Shown here in pieces: positions 32,011 through 41,270 of a stretch of 64,000 bases of DNA (positions are counted from its first letter, which is position 1; each line of letters opens with the position of its first letter). The notes beneath the pieces are model-generated. The model did not search any database, was not told the DNA's origin, and was given only the letters and a program-made list of their open reading frames with translations. Location of the stretch: assembly GCF_026262505.1 (NCBI RefSeq), contig NC_067204.1, positions 25,761,300 through 25,825,299 of the forward strand, given 5' to 3'. The translations under genes were made by a program, and so were the position numbers. The DNA is from Trichomonas vaginalis G3. Taxonomy: Eukaryota; Parabasalia; Trichomonadida; Trichomonadidae.

Positions 32011-32304
32011 TTTTCTCACCTGTTTTCTAACATGGTCTAAAACTCTCGAAAATCATGAAATTTACACCAAAAATATAATTTATGTTAGCATGTTAGATCT
32101 CACCTGTTTTCTCACCTGTTTTTTCACCTCTTGAATTTGTCATGACTTCTTCGTAAATGTTTTGTCAAGACTTCTTCGTAATGAGTGTAAAGGACCCAAA
32201 AATAATGTTTAGGTGAAGAGGTGAGATCTCACCTGTTTTCTCACCTCTTTTTTCACCTCTTGAATTTGTCATGAATTTCCTTAAGATAGAAAAAATAAAG
32301 TTAG

Positions 32305-32530
32305 TTTTATTTTTTTATTTTGTATAAAAGATATGATTTCAGGGATTTTTTTGACGAAGTGTAAACCTTCACTTCGTCAAAAAATAACAGTTATCTAATG
32401 AAAAAGTATCATTTTTTGTATTTTTTTGTATGTAAAGACATGATTTCAGGGATTTTTTTGACGAAGTGTAAACCTTCACTTCGTCAAAAAATAACAGTTA
32501 TCTAATGAAAAAGTGTCATTTTTTTGTATT
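32305..32530 (+). repeat. Tandem module: promoter-like leader, mini-ORF and hairpin (two copies)
   Basis: Two copies of about 107 bp. Each has a TTTTTTGTAT-A/G-T/A-AAAGA leader, an ATG (32333 and 32440) and a 21-codon frame starting MISGIF. The hairpin GACGAAGTG/CACTTCGTC, flanked by T and A runs, lies within the frame. The leader equals that of the gene at 33003, whose first codons also read MIS. The modules may be repeated gene starts. Confidence 0.7.
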
Positions 32531-33002
32531 TGACGAGAATGTCGGGTAGATGGTTAGATCTCACCTGTTTTTTCACCTCTTTTTTCACCTCTTGAATTTT
32601 CATGACTTCTTCGTAAATGTTTTGTCAAGACTTCTTCGTAAATGTTTTTTCACCTCTTTTTTCACCTCTTGAATTTTCATGACTTCTTCGTAAATGTTTT
32701 GTCAAGACTTCTTCGTAATGAGTGTAAAGGACCCAAAAATAATGTTTAGGTGAAGAGGTTAGATCTAACCTCATTTCTAACCTCATTTCTACCCTCATGA
32801 ATTTGTCAAGACTTCTTCGTAAATGTTTTGTCAAGACTTCTTCGTAATGAGTGTAAAGGACCCAAAAATATAATTTAGGGTAGATGGTTAGATCTAACCT
32901 CATTTCTACCCTCATTTCTACCCTCTTGAATTTTCATGAATTTTCCCGAAATAAAAAATAAAGTTAGTTTTATTTTTTATTTTTTTTATTTGTATAAAAG
33001 AT

Positions 33003-33941
33003 ATGATTTCAACAATCGGCACAACAACAATTCAAACAACAGCACCAAACTCGTTAGTCATGAATCCAACATCTATGTTAGTAGAGATGAAAAGCTTCAT
33101 TCCTTCTTCATATACTTTTGAAACAGAAATCCAGAAGATAAAGCAAGAACTTTTAACAAGTAATTTAGACTGTAGTGCGAAAGATGAAACAAATGAACAG
33201 TATCTTTATGAAATGGAGGACCTCATCGACCATTTACCCAAATTGCCTGAAATCCAACAACAAAAACTAACTATTCCTGAATTCGACGAAATTGAAGTGA
33301 AACCAACTGACTCAGTAGAAATAAAGAAGTTCATACGAAAGGTAAACTATGAGTTTCTAGGATTTCATTGCAACCATAAGGTTATGGACAAAGATTGCGA
33401 CATGGTATATAAGAACATCTCTGACATATATAAATCTGAAGAATTTAAGACCTACGACAACTTTGTTTCGTTAGTTGCTGAATGTGTATGGCAGATAAGA
33501 GATAAAGATAGAAGAGGCAAAGTATGGAACAAACAAATAAGACCCGCTATGTTTGAGATGAAGAGAGCAATTGACGCTTTAGTTGTTTTAGCTGGTTTTA
33601 TTTCAATGTATAACGCAAAAATGAACCCGCAATGTTCTAAATGTAAAGCAGCAATTAGGAAATATAACTACTCCGTCAAAGAGATAGAAAGAATGAGAAA
33701 CGACTATGCAGACTTAAAGAAAGAAGCAGAAAAACCAGCAGAAGATAAAATGGACATGTTAGAATTTCTGAACAAAAACTATCCAACAGCAGAAGATTTC
33801 CTTCTATCTGACGTCAAGAAGAAATATAAAGAAACCTTCGGCATAGTTAAAACATTCGATGTACTAAAAGAAGAAATAGAGGCTACAAAACTGTTTAGGA
33901 TTTCAAATATACATCGTACAATTCATGTAAAACGCTTGTGA
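33003..33941 (+). CDS. Polinton protein of unknown function, 312 residues
   Basis: Whole frame. A Thr/Ser-rich N-terminus is followed by an acidic helical middle, a Cys/His cluster (FHCNHKVMDKDC near residue 122, CSKCKAAIRKYNY near 213) and a coiled coil (KEIERMRNDYADLKKEAEK). It ends IHVKRL, as does the T5orf172 gene before its extension (35075), because both ends lie in the same repeated DNA. The leader TTTGTATAAAAGAT is the element-specific start motif. The Cys/His pairs could bind zinc. A regulatory role is a guess. Confidence 0.5.
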   Translation: MISTIGTTTIQTTAPNSLVMNPTSMLVEMKSFIPSSYTFETEIQKIKQELLTSNLDCSAKDETNEQYLYEMEDLIDHLPKLPEIQQQKLTIPEFDEIEVKPTDSVEIKKFIRKVNYEFLGFHCNHKVMDKDCDMVYKNISDIYKSEEFKTYDNFVSLVAECVWQIRDKDRRGKVWNKQIRPAMFEMKRAIDALVVLAGFISMYNAKMNPQCSKCKAAIRKYNYSVKEIERMRNDYADLKKEAEKPAEDKMDMLEFLNKNYPTAEDFLLSDVKKKYKETFGIVKTFDVLKEEIEATKLFRISNIHRTIHVKRL

Positions 33942-34203
33942 AAAAAAGAGGTGAGAAAACAGGTGAGAAAACAGGTGAGATCTCACCTCTTCACCTAAAA
34001 TATATTTTTGCTGAAAAATGACCAAAATTCATGAGTTTTGTGTGTTTTAGACCATGTTAGAAAAGAGGTGAGAAAACAGGTGAGATCTAACATGCTAACA
34101 TAAACTTTATTTTTGGTCATTTACAATGAAGTCTTGACAAAACATGGAATCTCTTCCCTCGGAAAACCGAGAGAAGCAATCATATGACAAAGTCTTGACA
34201 AAA

Positions 34204-34370
34204 ACTATCCAACAGCAGAAGATTTCCTTCTATCTGACGTCAAGAAGAAATATAAAGAAACTTTCGGCATTGTTAAAACATTCGATGTACTAAAAGAAGA
34301 AATAGAGGCTACAAAACTGTTTAGGATTTCAAATATACATCGTACAATTCATGTAAAACGCTTGTGAAAA
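34204..34370 (+). repeat. Direct duplication of the 3' end of the 33003 gene
   Basis: The segment repeats about 33780-33945, including its stop and the following palindrome module, with only a few changes. This shows recent local duplication in the repeat-rich part of Polinton 1. Confidence 0.8.
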
Positions 34371-34803
34371 AAAGAGGTGAGAAAACAGGTGAGATCTCAC
34401 CTCTTCACCTAAAATATATTTTTGCTGAATTCAGCACAAAATTCTGAGTAAAATAATTTTTAGGGCTTGTGTCAAACCGTTGAGTTTTCACAAAATTCCA
34501 AAAATAACGTTTACCATGTAAAACGGTTGTGAAAAAAAGAGGTGAGAAAAGAGGGTAGATATCGGGTTAGATCTAACCATCTACCCTAAAATATATTTTT
34601 GCTGAAAAATGACCAAATTTCATGAGTTTTGTGTGTTTTAGACCATGTTAGAAAACAGGTGAGAAAACAGGTGAGATCTCACCTCTTCACCTAAAATATA
34701 TTTTTGCTGAAAAATGACCAAATTTCATGAATTTCCTTAAGACAGAAAAAATAAAGTTAGTTTTATTTTTATTTATTTTTTTATTTTGTATGTAAGAACA
34801 GAA

Positions 34804-35067
34804 ATGACAAACATTGAGTTTGAAACAGTTAGAAAGATAGACAATGACACCAAAGTGGTTAGAATAGGTGATTTAAACGTAAGATACTCAAAGAAATACA
34901 ACAAATATTCTTTGTCAGACATTATATCTCCATCTGGAAAGAAAACAAAGGACTGGGTTAGAATTGCTTCTAGTCAGAAAATTTTGACAAGAAATCCTGA
35001 GCTTATGATATCGGTAAGATTCTATGGAACTGCAGCATATCTTATAGACAAAAGTCTATACCAATAG
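34804..35067 (+). CDS. KilA-N-like domain protein
   Basis: About 87 residues from the ATG at 34804, chosen because the leader TTTTGTATGTAAGAACAGAA ends there. KYNKYSLSDIISPSGKKTKDW followed by a TAAYLIDKSLYQ end resembles the KilA-N fold (sequence around a 'gK..kdW' core). KilA-N domains are DNA-binding and typical of large DNA viruses and phages. It lies 7 bases before a T5orf172 protein, a frequent fusion partner, so the two may have been one gene or work together. Confidence 0.55.
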   Translation: MTNIEFETVRKIDNDTKVVRIGDLNVRYSKKYNKYSLSDIISPSGKKTKDWVRIASSQKILTRNPELMISVRFYGTAAYLIDKSLYQ

Positions 35068-35074
35068 TTTTGTT

Positions 35075-35494
35075 ATGGTTAGACCAGTTGTTGGATATAA
35101 CTTCATAACATATGGTTCATTCGATACGGAACGTTGCAGTGAAGGCTTACTTTACATCGTTCAGAAACCGAAGGACTTCAACACAAAAAGATATAAGATA
35201 GGAAGAACATATAATATAACTCAAAGATATGACAGTACAGTCAATAGAGTCAAGGTTGTGTTTGCTAATGATATGAGAGCTGCAGAAACAGAACTACTTG
35301 AAAAGTTTGAGAAAATATATGGTGCTCCCATAAAAGGTAAAGAAACGTTTGAAGTAGATGAGATAGATAAAGCTATAAAATTATTTGACGAAGTTGCTGA
35401 AAAAATACATGTAAAGCGTTTATTTTTGGTCTTTTGTGAAAGTCAGAAAATAACGCTAATTTTTTATAAAATATTTTTTTTATTTTGTATGTAA
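35075..35494 (+). CDS. T5orf172 / GIY-YIG-like domain protein
   Basis: 139 residues. LLYIVQKPKDF, RYKIGRTYNITQR and AAETELLEKFEKIY match the T5orf172 (GIY-YIG superfamily) pattern: L-Y-I, Y-K-I-G-R-T, then a helix with a conserved Glu. A GKETFEV strand follows. It may be a nuclease or DNA-binding accessory of the KilA-N protein before it. The C-terminal ~20 hydrophobic residues after IHVKRL are probably not original and overlap the next leader. Confidence 0.65.
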   Translation: MVRPVVGYNFITYGSFDTERCSEGLLYIVQKPKDFNTKRYKIGRTYNITQRYDSTVNRVKVVFANDMRAAETELLEKFEKIYGAPIKGKETFEVDEIDKAIKLFDEVAEKIHVKRLFLVFCESQKITLIFYKIFFLFCM

Positions 35495-35502
35495 AGACAG
35501 AT

Positions 35503-36327
35503 ATGTCAACAACAGAGAACACAACAACTGCTATCGTTCATGAAGCTATAAATGAAGAATACGAGTACATACAGTTTAACAAACAACTCCGTCTCATTCG
35601 TTCGGTCAAAGACGATATGTACCAAATGCAAAGTATTTTGACAGCATGTTTTGCTCCAGATACCAAACATACAGACGATTGGTTCAAAAACCAAAGCACA
35701 CAAGAACTTTTGAGCGAAGCACAGCGAGACCGACTTTTTTCGGGGTCGCCTAAAACTCATGAAAATCGTAAAAATTTGCCAAATGGTTTGAGAGGTTGGT
35801 ATGTACATAGACTTCTTGTAAATGCTGTTGCAATGTGGGCTTCGCCTCGTTATGCTTGGTATATTTACAGACTTCTTGACGAAATTCATAGACAAGAACG
35901 TGAAGAGATGGAAAAGAAACTTCAAGCAAAAGATGAAGTCATTGAAGCAAAAGACAAAAGCATTCAGAAAAGAATACCACGTTCGGTACCAAAAGGAAAG
36001 GAAAAGAACTATAAGTATATGATTTATACTGAAGAGATGGAAAATGAAGAAGATAAAGATATGGTTATGTTGCATTTAGTCAGAAGAAACAACAAAAGCT
36101 TTTACGACCTTGCTAAGATTTACAAATCTGACAGAAATTGGTTCTATCGCGAAAACTTACCGATTTCAATGACACCGAATGAAGATGTGAAACAAATAGT
36201 TCAAGATACGTTACCTCAAACACACTATGATATGAAAGGTTGTACAATACTTACCTTCAAAGAAGACTTACCGCTACTGAAGGAAAAAATAACAGAGTAT
36301 TTTGACAACTTCAAACAAGTAGGGTAA
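35503..36327 (+). CDS. KilA-N domain protein with C-terminal extension
   Basis: About 274 residues from the ATG at 35503 (leader TTTTGTATGTAAAGACAGAT). Residues about 90-145 contain GLRGWYVHRLLVNAVAMWAS and YAWYIYRLLDEIHRQ, a good KilA-N match (W-x-H...A-x-W-x-S-P-x-F/Y...V/I-x-x-L). A coiled coil follows (EEMEKKLQAKDEVIEAKD), then a C-terminal region like the DUF3627-type tails of nucleocytoplasmic large DNA viruses. It is predicted to bind DNA. The frame is whole. Confidence 0.7.
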   Translation: MSTTENTTTAIVHEAINEEYEYIQFNKQLRLIRSVKDDMYQMQSILTACFAPDTKHTDDWFKNQSTQELLSEAQRDRLFSGSPKTHENRKNLPNGLRGWYVHRLLVNAVAMWASPRYAWYIYRLLDEIHRQEREEMEKKLQAKDEVIEAKDKSIQKRIPRSVPKGKEKNYKYMIYTEEMENEEDKDMVMLHLVRRNNKSFYDLAKIYKSDRNWFYRENLPISMTPNEDVKQIVQDTLPQTHYDMKGCTILTFKEDLPLLKEKITEYFDNFKQVG

Positions 36328-36343
36328 ATGAACTCTTTATTTT

Positions 36344-37320
36344 TCAAGCTTGACTTTTTACAATTTGAACTTTGTTTGCGTAGATATGAATTCTGAAAGA
36401 AGTATGAGGGTCTTGTATGACTTTGTACTTCTCCCATAGTTCATGTCTGTCAAACTTACCTGCCATGGACTCTTTCATAAGTTCCATGAAATCGTCTTCG
36501 GACAATCCGGGGAAAAGTATAATGTCAGTAAGTATTCTTTTAACATCCTTACTTAAACTCTTTGCTGTCTGTACACAAATGACAACTGAGATGTTAAAGT
36601 GTCTGAGCTTCTTAAGAATTCGACACATATCTTGTTCTCTATTCTTAAGCAAAGGATGAGAAGCAAAGTCATCTAAGATAAGAAGACACCTATGAGGGTA
36701 TGTCTTCCAATCGTAAGATTGCAATTTCTTCGAAATGTATTCTATCTCTTTCTGTTTGTTTCTGAAGTGTTTCTTCTCTAATATTCTCTGCATTTCCTCA
36801 TTTGGGTCTTTAAACTTAGAATTTATATACTCATTTATAGCATTATACTTCAAAACTCTTCTTTGGTACTTCTTTATCCAATCTAACAACTCAGAGTCTT
36901 TTATACATACTAACTTAGACTTCTTTATAATATCTTTGAACGAATTGACGGTTTGGTCAAATTGACCAGAAGTACTACAAATGACAACTAACTCATAAAA
37001 TGGGTTCTTCTCATCTAGTTCTTGTTGTTGTGCAGCCATTTTAAGATAAGTGAAAGTCTTACCCGACCCAGGTGGTGCAATTAGACCTGTTATACCATTC
37101 TGAGCAAATAAGAACTTTCATGTATAGGTTTTATCTGAACATTTTCTAACTTCCTCTTGTTCTTGTTTAAAACATTCTCAAATTTCTTGTCAATGTCAGC
37201 AAACTTTTTTTCTAACATATTTTTAGAAAAATTAAATTTTTTATCTTTTAGAAAATGTCTAGCGATTTCGCTATCTATATTCGAGACAAGCTTTTCGACA
37301 GCAAAACATCTGTCGACCAT
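36344..37320 (-). pseudogene. A32/FtsK-like genome-packaging ATPase, broken
   Basis: Walker A is encoded as APPGSGKTF and Walker B as RCLLILDDFASHP, followed by an RKLRHFNISVVICVQ-type strand and sensor region. This matches the poxvirus A32-like packaging ATPases carried by Polintons, which pump DNA into capsids. A helical N-terminal part lies at the right end of the span. About one break. It is divergent from the gene at 37255. Confidence 0.8.
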
Positions 37321-37711
37321 AAAATCTTACATAGTGTAAACAAGAAAGGTGAATTTGTTCTAAAGTTCTGTTTTCTGGGAATATGACAAGAACCATAAAA
37401 CATTAGGCAGAGAAGTCTTAAAATTTGTCAATGACAGACTTGTTGACAGAGATGACGCCTCTTGGAAAGATGAAGTCCAACAAAATTTCTTAGAATGCAA
37501 AGAAGACACATGCGCTTTTCTTGAAGATGAAATAGAAAACAGAATAGAAGAGCTATTAAAGGACAAAGAACTTTTACATAAATATAGTTGCGCCAAATTT
37601 GACATAACTCCACCAGAAAAGAAGAACAAAGAAAAGAAAGAAAAGAAAGTAGAAGAAGAAGAGAAGAAAGAACCTGAACCAGTTCCAGAGAAAAAGAAAT
37701 TTGACATGTAA
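37255..37711 (+). pseudogene. Small Polinton protein with Lys/Glu-rich tail, broken
   Basis: It starts MSSDFAIYIRDKLFDSK and ends in a long Lys/Glu tract (KKNKEKKEKKVEEEEKK). About one break. It overlaps the N-terminal part of the packaging ATPase gene on the other strand. Function unknown. Confidence 0.45.
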
Positions 37712-38152
37712 AAATAAAATTTTATTTTTAGAACATTTTCTGGGTCAATGTCAATGTTCTCTTCCTCTTTAGGAGTAAACACTGGCTTAGACTCTAAAAT
37801 CTTTTTACCCAATTTACCTTGAACTTCAACTATCTTAGACTCATAATATTCATAGTCGTCTGCTTTCTTTGGTTCATAAGGTTTATAACAAGTTTTGTAT
37901 GCTTTGCCTTCTTTAAGGTTTGAAAACCTTCTGTCAAAACTTTCTTTGACTGCTAACAAACCTTCTATGTCTAAGTCTTCAAATTTCGCACCATTTTTAG
38001 TCACAATAGCAAACTTAACTGGTTCGATGTTCCAAACTTTTGCTGAATGAAGACTTTTCAAAATGGTAGAAGTAAACATTCAAATATGTGAATGGGTCTA
38101 GTTCTTCTTTAAGTCCTGACATGTACTTGTTTACTGAGATGAATTTTGCCAT
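37700..38152 (-). pseudogene. Unknown Polinton protein, broken
   Basis: It starts MAKFISVNKYMSGLKEELD. The larger part carries WNIEPVKFAIVTKNGAKFED and a Tyr/Lys-rich YKTCYKPYEPKKADDYEYYE. It is convergent with the gene at 37255-37711. About one to two breaks; no domain recognised. Confidence 0.4.
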
Positions 38153-38188
38153 CTTTTCTATCGGATAAAAAAATATTTTTTTTAAAAT

Positions 38189-39421
38189 TTACTCATAAAA
38201 ATTTTTCTTTGTATATACACCATTCTGTACGTCTAAAAGACTTTTGACATTTGCCAAGAATGTTCGTTTAGACGCTGTCATATAACCATATTCTTGACAA
38301 TATTGTTTATACGAATCGTACAATGACCTTTCATCTAAACACTCAAAGTCAGTTTCATCTATGAACAGTTCATATACACTCTTGTTTGCTTCTAACAATG
38401 TTTGTCTCTCTTCGGTATGTGGAATTTGTCTTGGATTGAACTTTGAAATATCTAATGTCATAAAATATGAGAACAAGTGGTTGTAAAAGTCAGATGTCAA
38501 AGTTTCTGCTAAGTCGTCAAAATATTCTGTATCTTGCATATGAGAATCTGACGTTCTGACAACTACATATCTTCTGTCAGAACTTTCTAACTTCATCGGA
38601 ACAGCATTGTTTGAAACCATAATGAAGTTTGCAACATTTTCACAAACTCTTTGGTCTTTATACTTTCTTTCAACAACTCCAACTTTGTCTGTTATAAGAC
38701 TCTTCAAAGCATCTGAGTTCAAAACTTTTGTTGTATCTATACTTTGAAGTTCATTGCAAACTATAAGTTTCATATTCTCTATTGAGGAGTTAAACTTGCC
38801 ACAGATGTTTTCTAAGTTTGTCATATTCGGTTCGAATAGCCCTCTAACAGTTTGCACAAAATATCTGTAAAGAATGTGTTCTTACCAGTTCCTTGTTTTC
38901 CAATTATAATGAGAGCAGTTTCATTTTTAGCACTTGGATGTTGTAAGATGTTTGCAAACCAACATAAGATATACTCATAACCTTTTCGTTTCCATTGCAT
39001 ATAATTTCTTTGACATGGTCTAACCAAGCTTCTATAATATTTTCTTTCCATTCTACTTGTTCATATTTATATCCAGTGAAGATAGAATAGAAGTTTGGAG
39101 AAGGTGTATAGAACTTTATACCTCGAACTGAAAAATCTTCTAACTTTGACAATAAGATATCCCAAGCATCTAACATCTTCATGCCAACTTGTACGACTTT
39201 TATTTTCTTAAGTTTCTGTCTACATTCTTGTTCTGAAACTATTGTGCTTTAGGTTTGTTAAAGACAACATCCCATTCTTTCATGACATAACATTCTGGGG
39301 CAGAGTCAACATAAATGACTAAACGTTTCAAATTCTCGACTGCTTTGTTATAGTCTCTAAATGGACACATATTTCTGAATGCTTGGAAGTCATAAAAATC
39401 TGAAACATCTATTCTGTACAT
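38189..39421 (-). pseudogene. Superfamily 3 helicase (D5-like), broken
   Basis: Walker A is seen as IIGKQGTGKNTFF, followed downstream by LIVCNELQSIDT (Walker B region) and VANFIMVSNNAVPMK (the SF3 motif C strand ending in Asn), then a D5-type C-terminal region. The short N-terminal part near 39420 has no primase motif I can see. SF3 helicases of this kind drive replication in Polintons, virophages and NCLDVs. About three breaks. Confidence 0.8.
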
Positions 39422-39449
39422 TTTTATAAAAATAAAAAAAAATTTTTTT

Positions 39450-40130
39450 TTATTCTTGACTTTGTTGTTGCATTTGTTGCATTTGTTGTTCTTGAGCTAT
39501 TTGTTGTTGAAGTTGTTCTTGTAATACAATACTTTCACCAGTTGCATCTTCCAATTCGAAACTTTCTGCCGTCATTGACAAATACATAGGACATAAAAGT
39601 TTTACAGGAACAAAGTTTGCGTCAACTAATGTCAACGTTATACTTGCCAAAGTGTTTGAGTTCACTAAGGTTGAAAATTCTGCATTCGAATGAACAATAG
39701 GCAAACCAGCAGAGAAAGTATTGTTTATACGCATAAGTATCTTTTGGTCATAATAGTTTCTGTCGACATTCGAATAACACTTTGAACCTAAGTTTGAAAC
39801 AATATATAAGATTGGTGTGCTTAATGTCAATGGAATAGACATTCCTTGTATGACACCTTTTCCTGTTATAGGAAACTGTTGGTAGTAAAAACCAGAAATA
39901 AGTTTTGTATTATAGCTCATATCGTTTATAGTAAACTCAGTCGGACATCCAAACATAATGAAACCTGCTCTAGTTGCAGCACATGTTACACCCGTACTTA
40001 AAGTATTAAATAAGTCAACAAAACCTGTTGGTGGTATATCTGAGTAAGTATCTTCAAAGGAGTATTTTTTACCATTCACAACAATAAAGTCTTCTGGTGT
40101 CAAAAGAGCAAAACAGGCTTTAGTCGTCAT
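39450..40130 (-). CDS. Polinton protein, possible jelly-roll minor capsid protein
   Basis: 226 residues, whole frame. Residues 1-195 are beta-rich and uncharged (GVTCAATRAGFIMFGCPTEF, SIPLTLSTPILYIV); the tail is a Gln-rich low-complexity run. This position next to the capsid gene and the strand-rich composition suggest a virion protein, perhaps a penton, but no family motif is certain. Its first bases overlap the 42-residue frame upstream. Confidence 0.45.
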   Translation of the reverse strand: MTTKACFALLTPEDFIVVNGKKYSFEDTYSDIPPTGFVDLFNTLSTGVTCAATRAGFIMFGCPTEFTINDMSYNTKLISGFYYQQFPITGKGVIQGMSIPLTLSTPILYIVSNLGSKCYSNVDRNYYDQKILMRINNTFSAGLPIVHSNAEFSTLVNSNTLASITLTLVDANFVPVKLLCPMYLSMTAESFELEDATGESIVLQEQLQQQIAQEQQMQQMQQQSQE

Positions 40131-40248
40131 TGTGTTTAAAGGTTAGTTTACAATATCGTCCTTGAGGACTTTGTAAGTTTGTTGTTATAGAATTATATGA
40201 CTCAGGGTTTTTAGTCGTAATAGTATAAACCATTATATCTTCTGCCAT
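40120..40248 (-). CDS. 42-residue Polinton peptide
   Basis: A short frame (MAEDIMVYTITTKNPESYNS...) whose stop overlaps the start of the 39450-40130 gene by a few bases, an arrangement typical of compact virus-like gene blocks. Function unknown. Confidence 0.35.
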   Translation of the reverse strand: MAEDIMVYTITTKNPESYNSITTNLQSPQGRYCKLTFKHNDD

Positions 40249-40252
40249 TTAC

Positions 40253-40462
40253 TTAGCAAATAAATTTTAATGAAATGTTGTGGTCGTCAAATATTTTTAT
40301 GACGTCTGGGAAACTATACTTTAAGTTCAACGTTTCACCTCCTTTCATAACGTATATCTTGTCAATGACATTATATGAAACACCACAGCAACTAATGTCG
40401 GGTTCTATTTCTTTGATGTTTATATCGTCTGCCTCTGTCAAAAGTTTCAATAGTTCTTTCAA
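40253..40462 (-). CDS. Small acidic Polinton protein
   Basis: 69 residues, Asp/Ile-rich, with a CC pair. It lies between two other small minus-strand frames and overlaps the one upstream by four bases, suggesting a tight operon-like block. Function unknown. Confidence 0.35.
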   Translation of the reverse strand: MKELLKLLTEADDINIKEIEPDISCCGVSYNVIDKIYVMKGGETLNLKYSFPDVIKIFDDHNISLKFIC

Positions 40463-40832
40463 ACTTCATGAGGTGCAATGACATATGAGTTCACTTTTAC
40501 AGGGTTGTGTTCGACCAAGTTTAACATTATACCTAAAGCTTGACAAATCTTCTCCTGAGTTTGAAGTTTGTCTTTAAGTTGTTGGTAGTCGTTTCGAATA
40601 TCTGCAACAGAACTTAAGTCTCTGCTAACTTCAGGATATGTTGGTTGTTCTTTTACAGGAACAATTGTTATACCATCTTCGTCCTCGTATGGTTTCCCCA
40701 CTTCAACATCTCTGTCTTTGACATTGACAAAACACTTTGACTGTTTGTTTGAGTTGGTGAATTTAACTTCACATCTGCCACCGCCATTAAACCTTTTGAA
40801 ACACTCACGCTTCTATTTTTCGGAAATGACAT
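40459..40832 (-). pseudogene. Small Polinton protein, broken
   Basis: It starts MSFPKNRSVSVSKGLMAVAD; the later part contains GKPYEDEDGITIVPVKE and a helical tail. About one break. It is divergent from the gene at 40851, with an 18-bp gap that must hold both starts. Confidence 0.4.
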
Positions 40833-40850
40833 TTTACTTAGAATAAAAAG

Positions 40851-41270
40851 ATGGACGTATTCGAGTATCTCTTCGAATTGAAGCAGAACAAAGTTTACAC
40901 ACACAAACAATACAAATACATTGACAGAATAGTTCTTTATACAAACAATGGTAAATGTTATAGAATAGCAATATTTGCTGAACCAAAATATTTTCATAAA
41001 GCAAAGAAAGTTGGTATAACCGAGATGGTGAAAGTTCTTGACGTTGACAAAAATATAACAACAAAACTTACAGATATTTCTAAAGGTAAGTTTATCTTAC
41101 AATATTATGTCAAAACTGGCGTACTGTCAATATTTGACGGAGAGAAGTCAGTTCAAGAACAACTTACTGACCTGCTGCCAAAATCTGCTCGATGGAAGCT
41201 GTCGTTATGCCAATCTGAGGAGCCCCAGCAGGTTTCATCGAACGAATCTTCAAAAGAGCATCTTCCGTGA
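40851..41270 (+). CDS. Small Polinton protein of unknown function
   Basis: 139 residues; the first ~105 (MDVFEYLFELKQNKVYTHKQ... to a GVLSIFDGEKS strand) look genuine, while the last ~35 read antisense to the capsid gene and are probably an extension past the original end. It is lysine-rich and beta-like. Function unknown. Confidence 0.4.
   Translation: MDVFEYLFELKQNKVYTHKQYKYIDRIVLYTNNGKCYRIAIFAEPKYFHKAKKVGITEMVKVLDVDKNITTKLTDISKGKFILQYYVKTGVLSIFDGEKSVQEQLTDLLPKSARWKLSLCQSEEPQQVSSNESSKEHLP

Larger units (their letters stand above)
30295..34690. repeat. Family of GATC-centred palindromes in Polinton 1
   Basis: At least twelve copies of GGT(G/T)AGATCT(C/A)ACC or close variants, e.g. 30306-30319, 31452-31465, 31581-31594, 32220-32233, 32757-32770, 32886-32899, 33974-33987, 34388-34401, 34565-34578 and 34670-34683. 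Each is followed or preceded by direct repeats of the same half-site (CTCACCTGTTTT or CTAACCTCATTT). Variants change both arms together (GTGAGATCTCAC versus GTTAGATCTAAC), which suggests that symmetry is maintained. They occur between genes, often after a stop codon. A single copy is in Polinton 2 at 60492-60505. Confidence 0.85.

Noticed and set aside
35506-36075. 189-residue minus-strand frame
   Set aside because: Antisense to the KilA-N gene, Phe/Ile/Cys-rich composition typical of a shadow.
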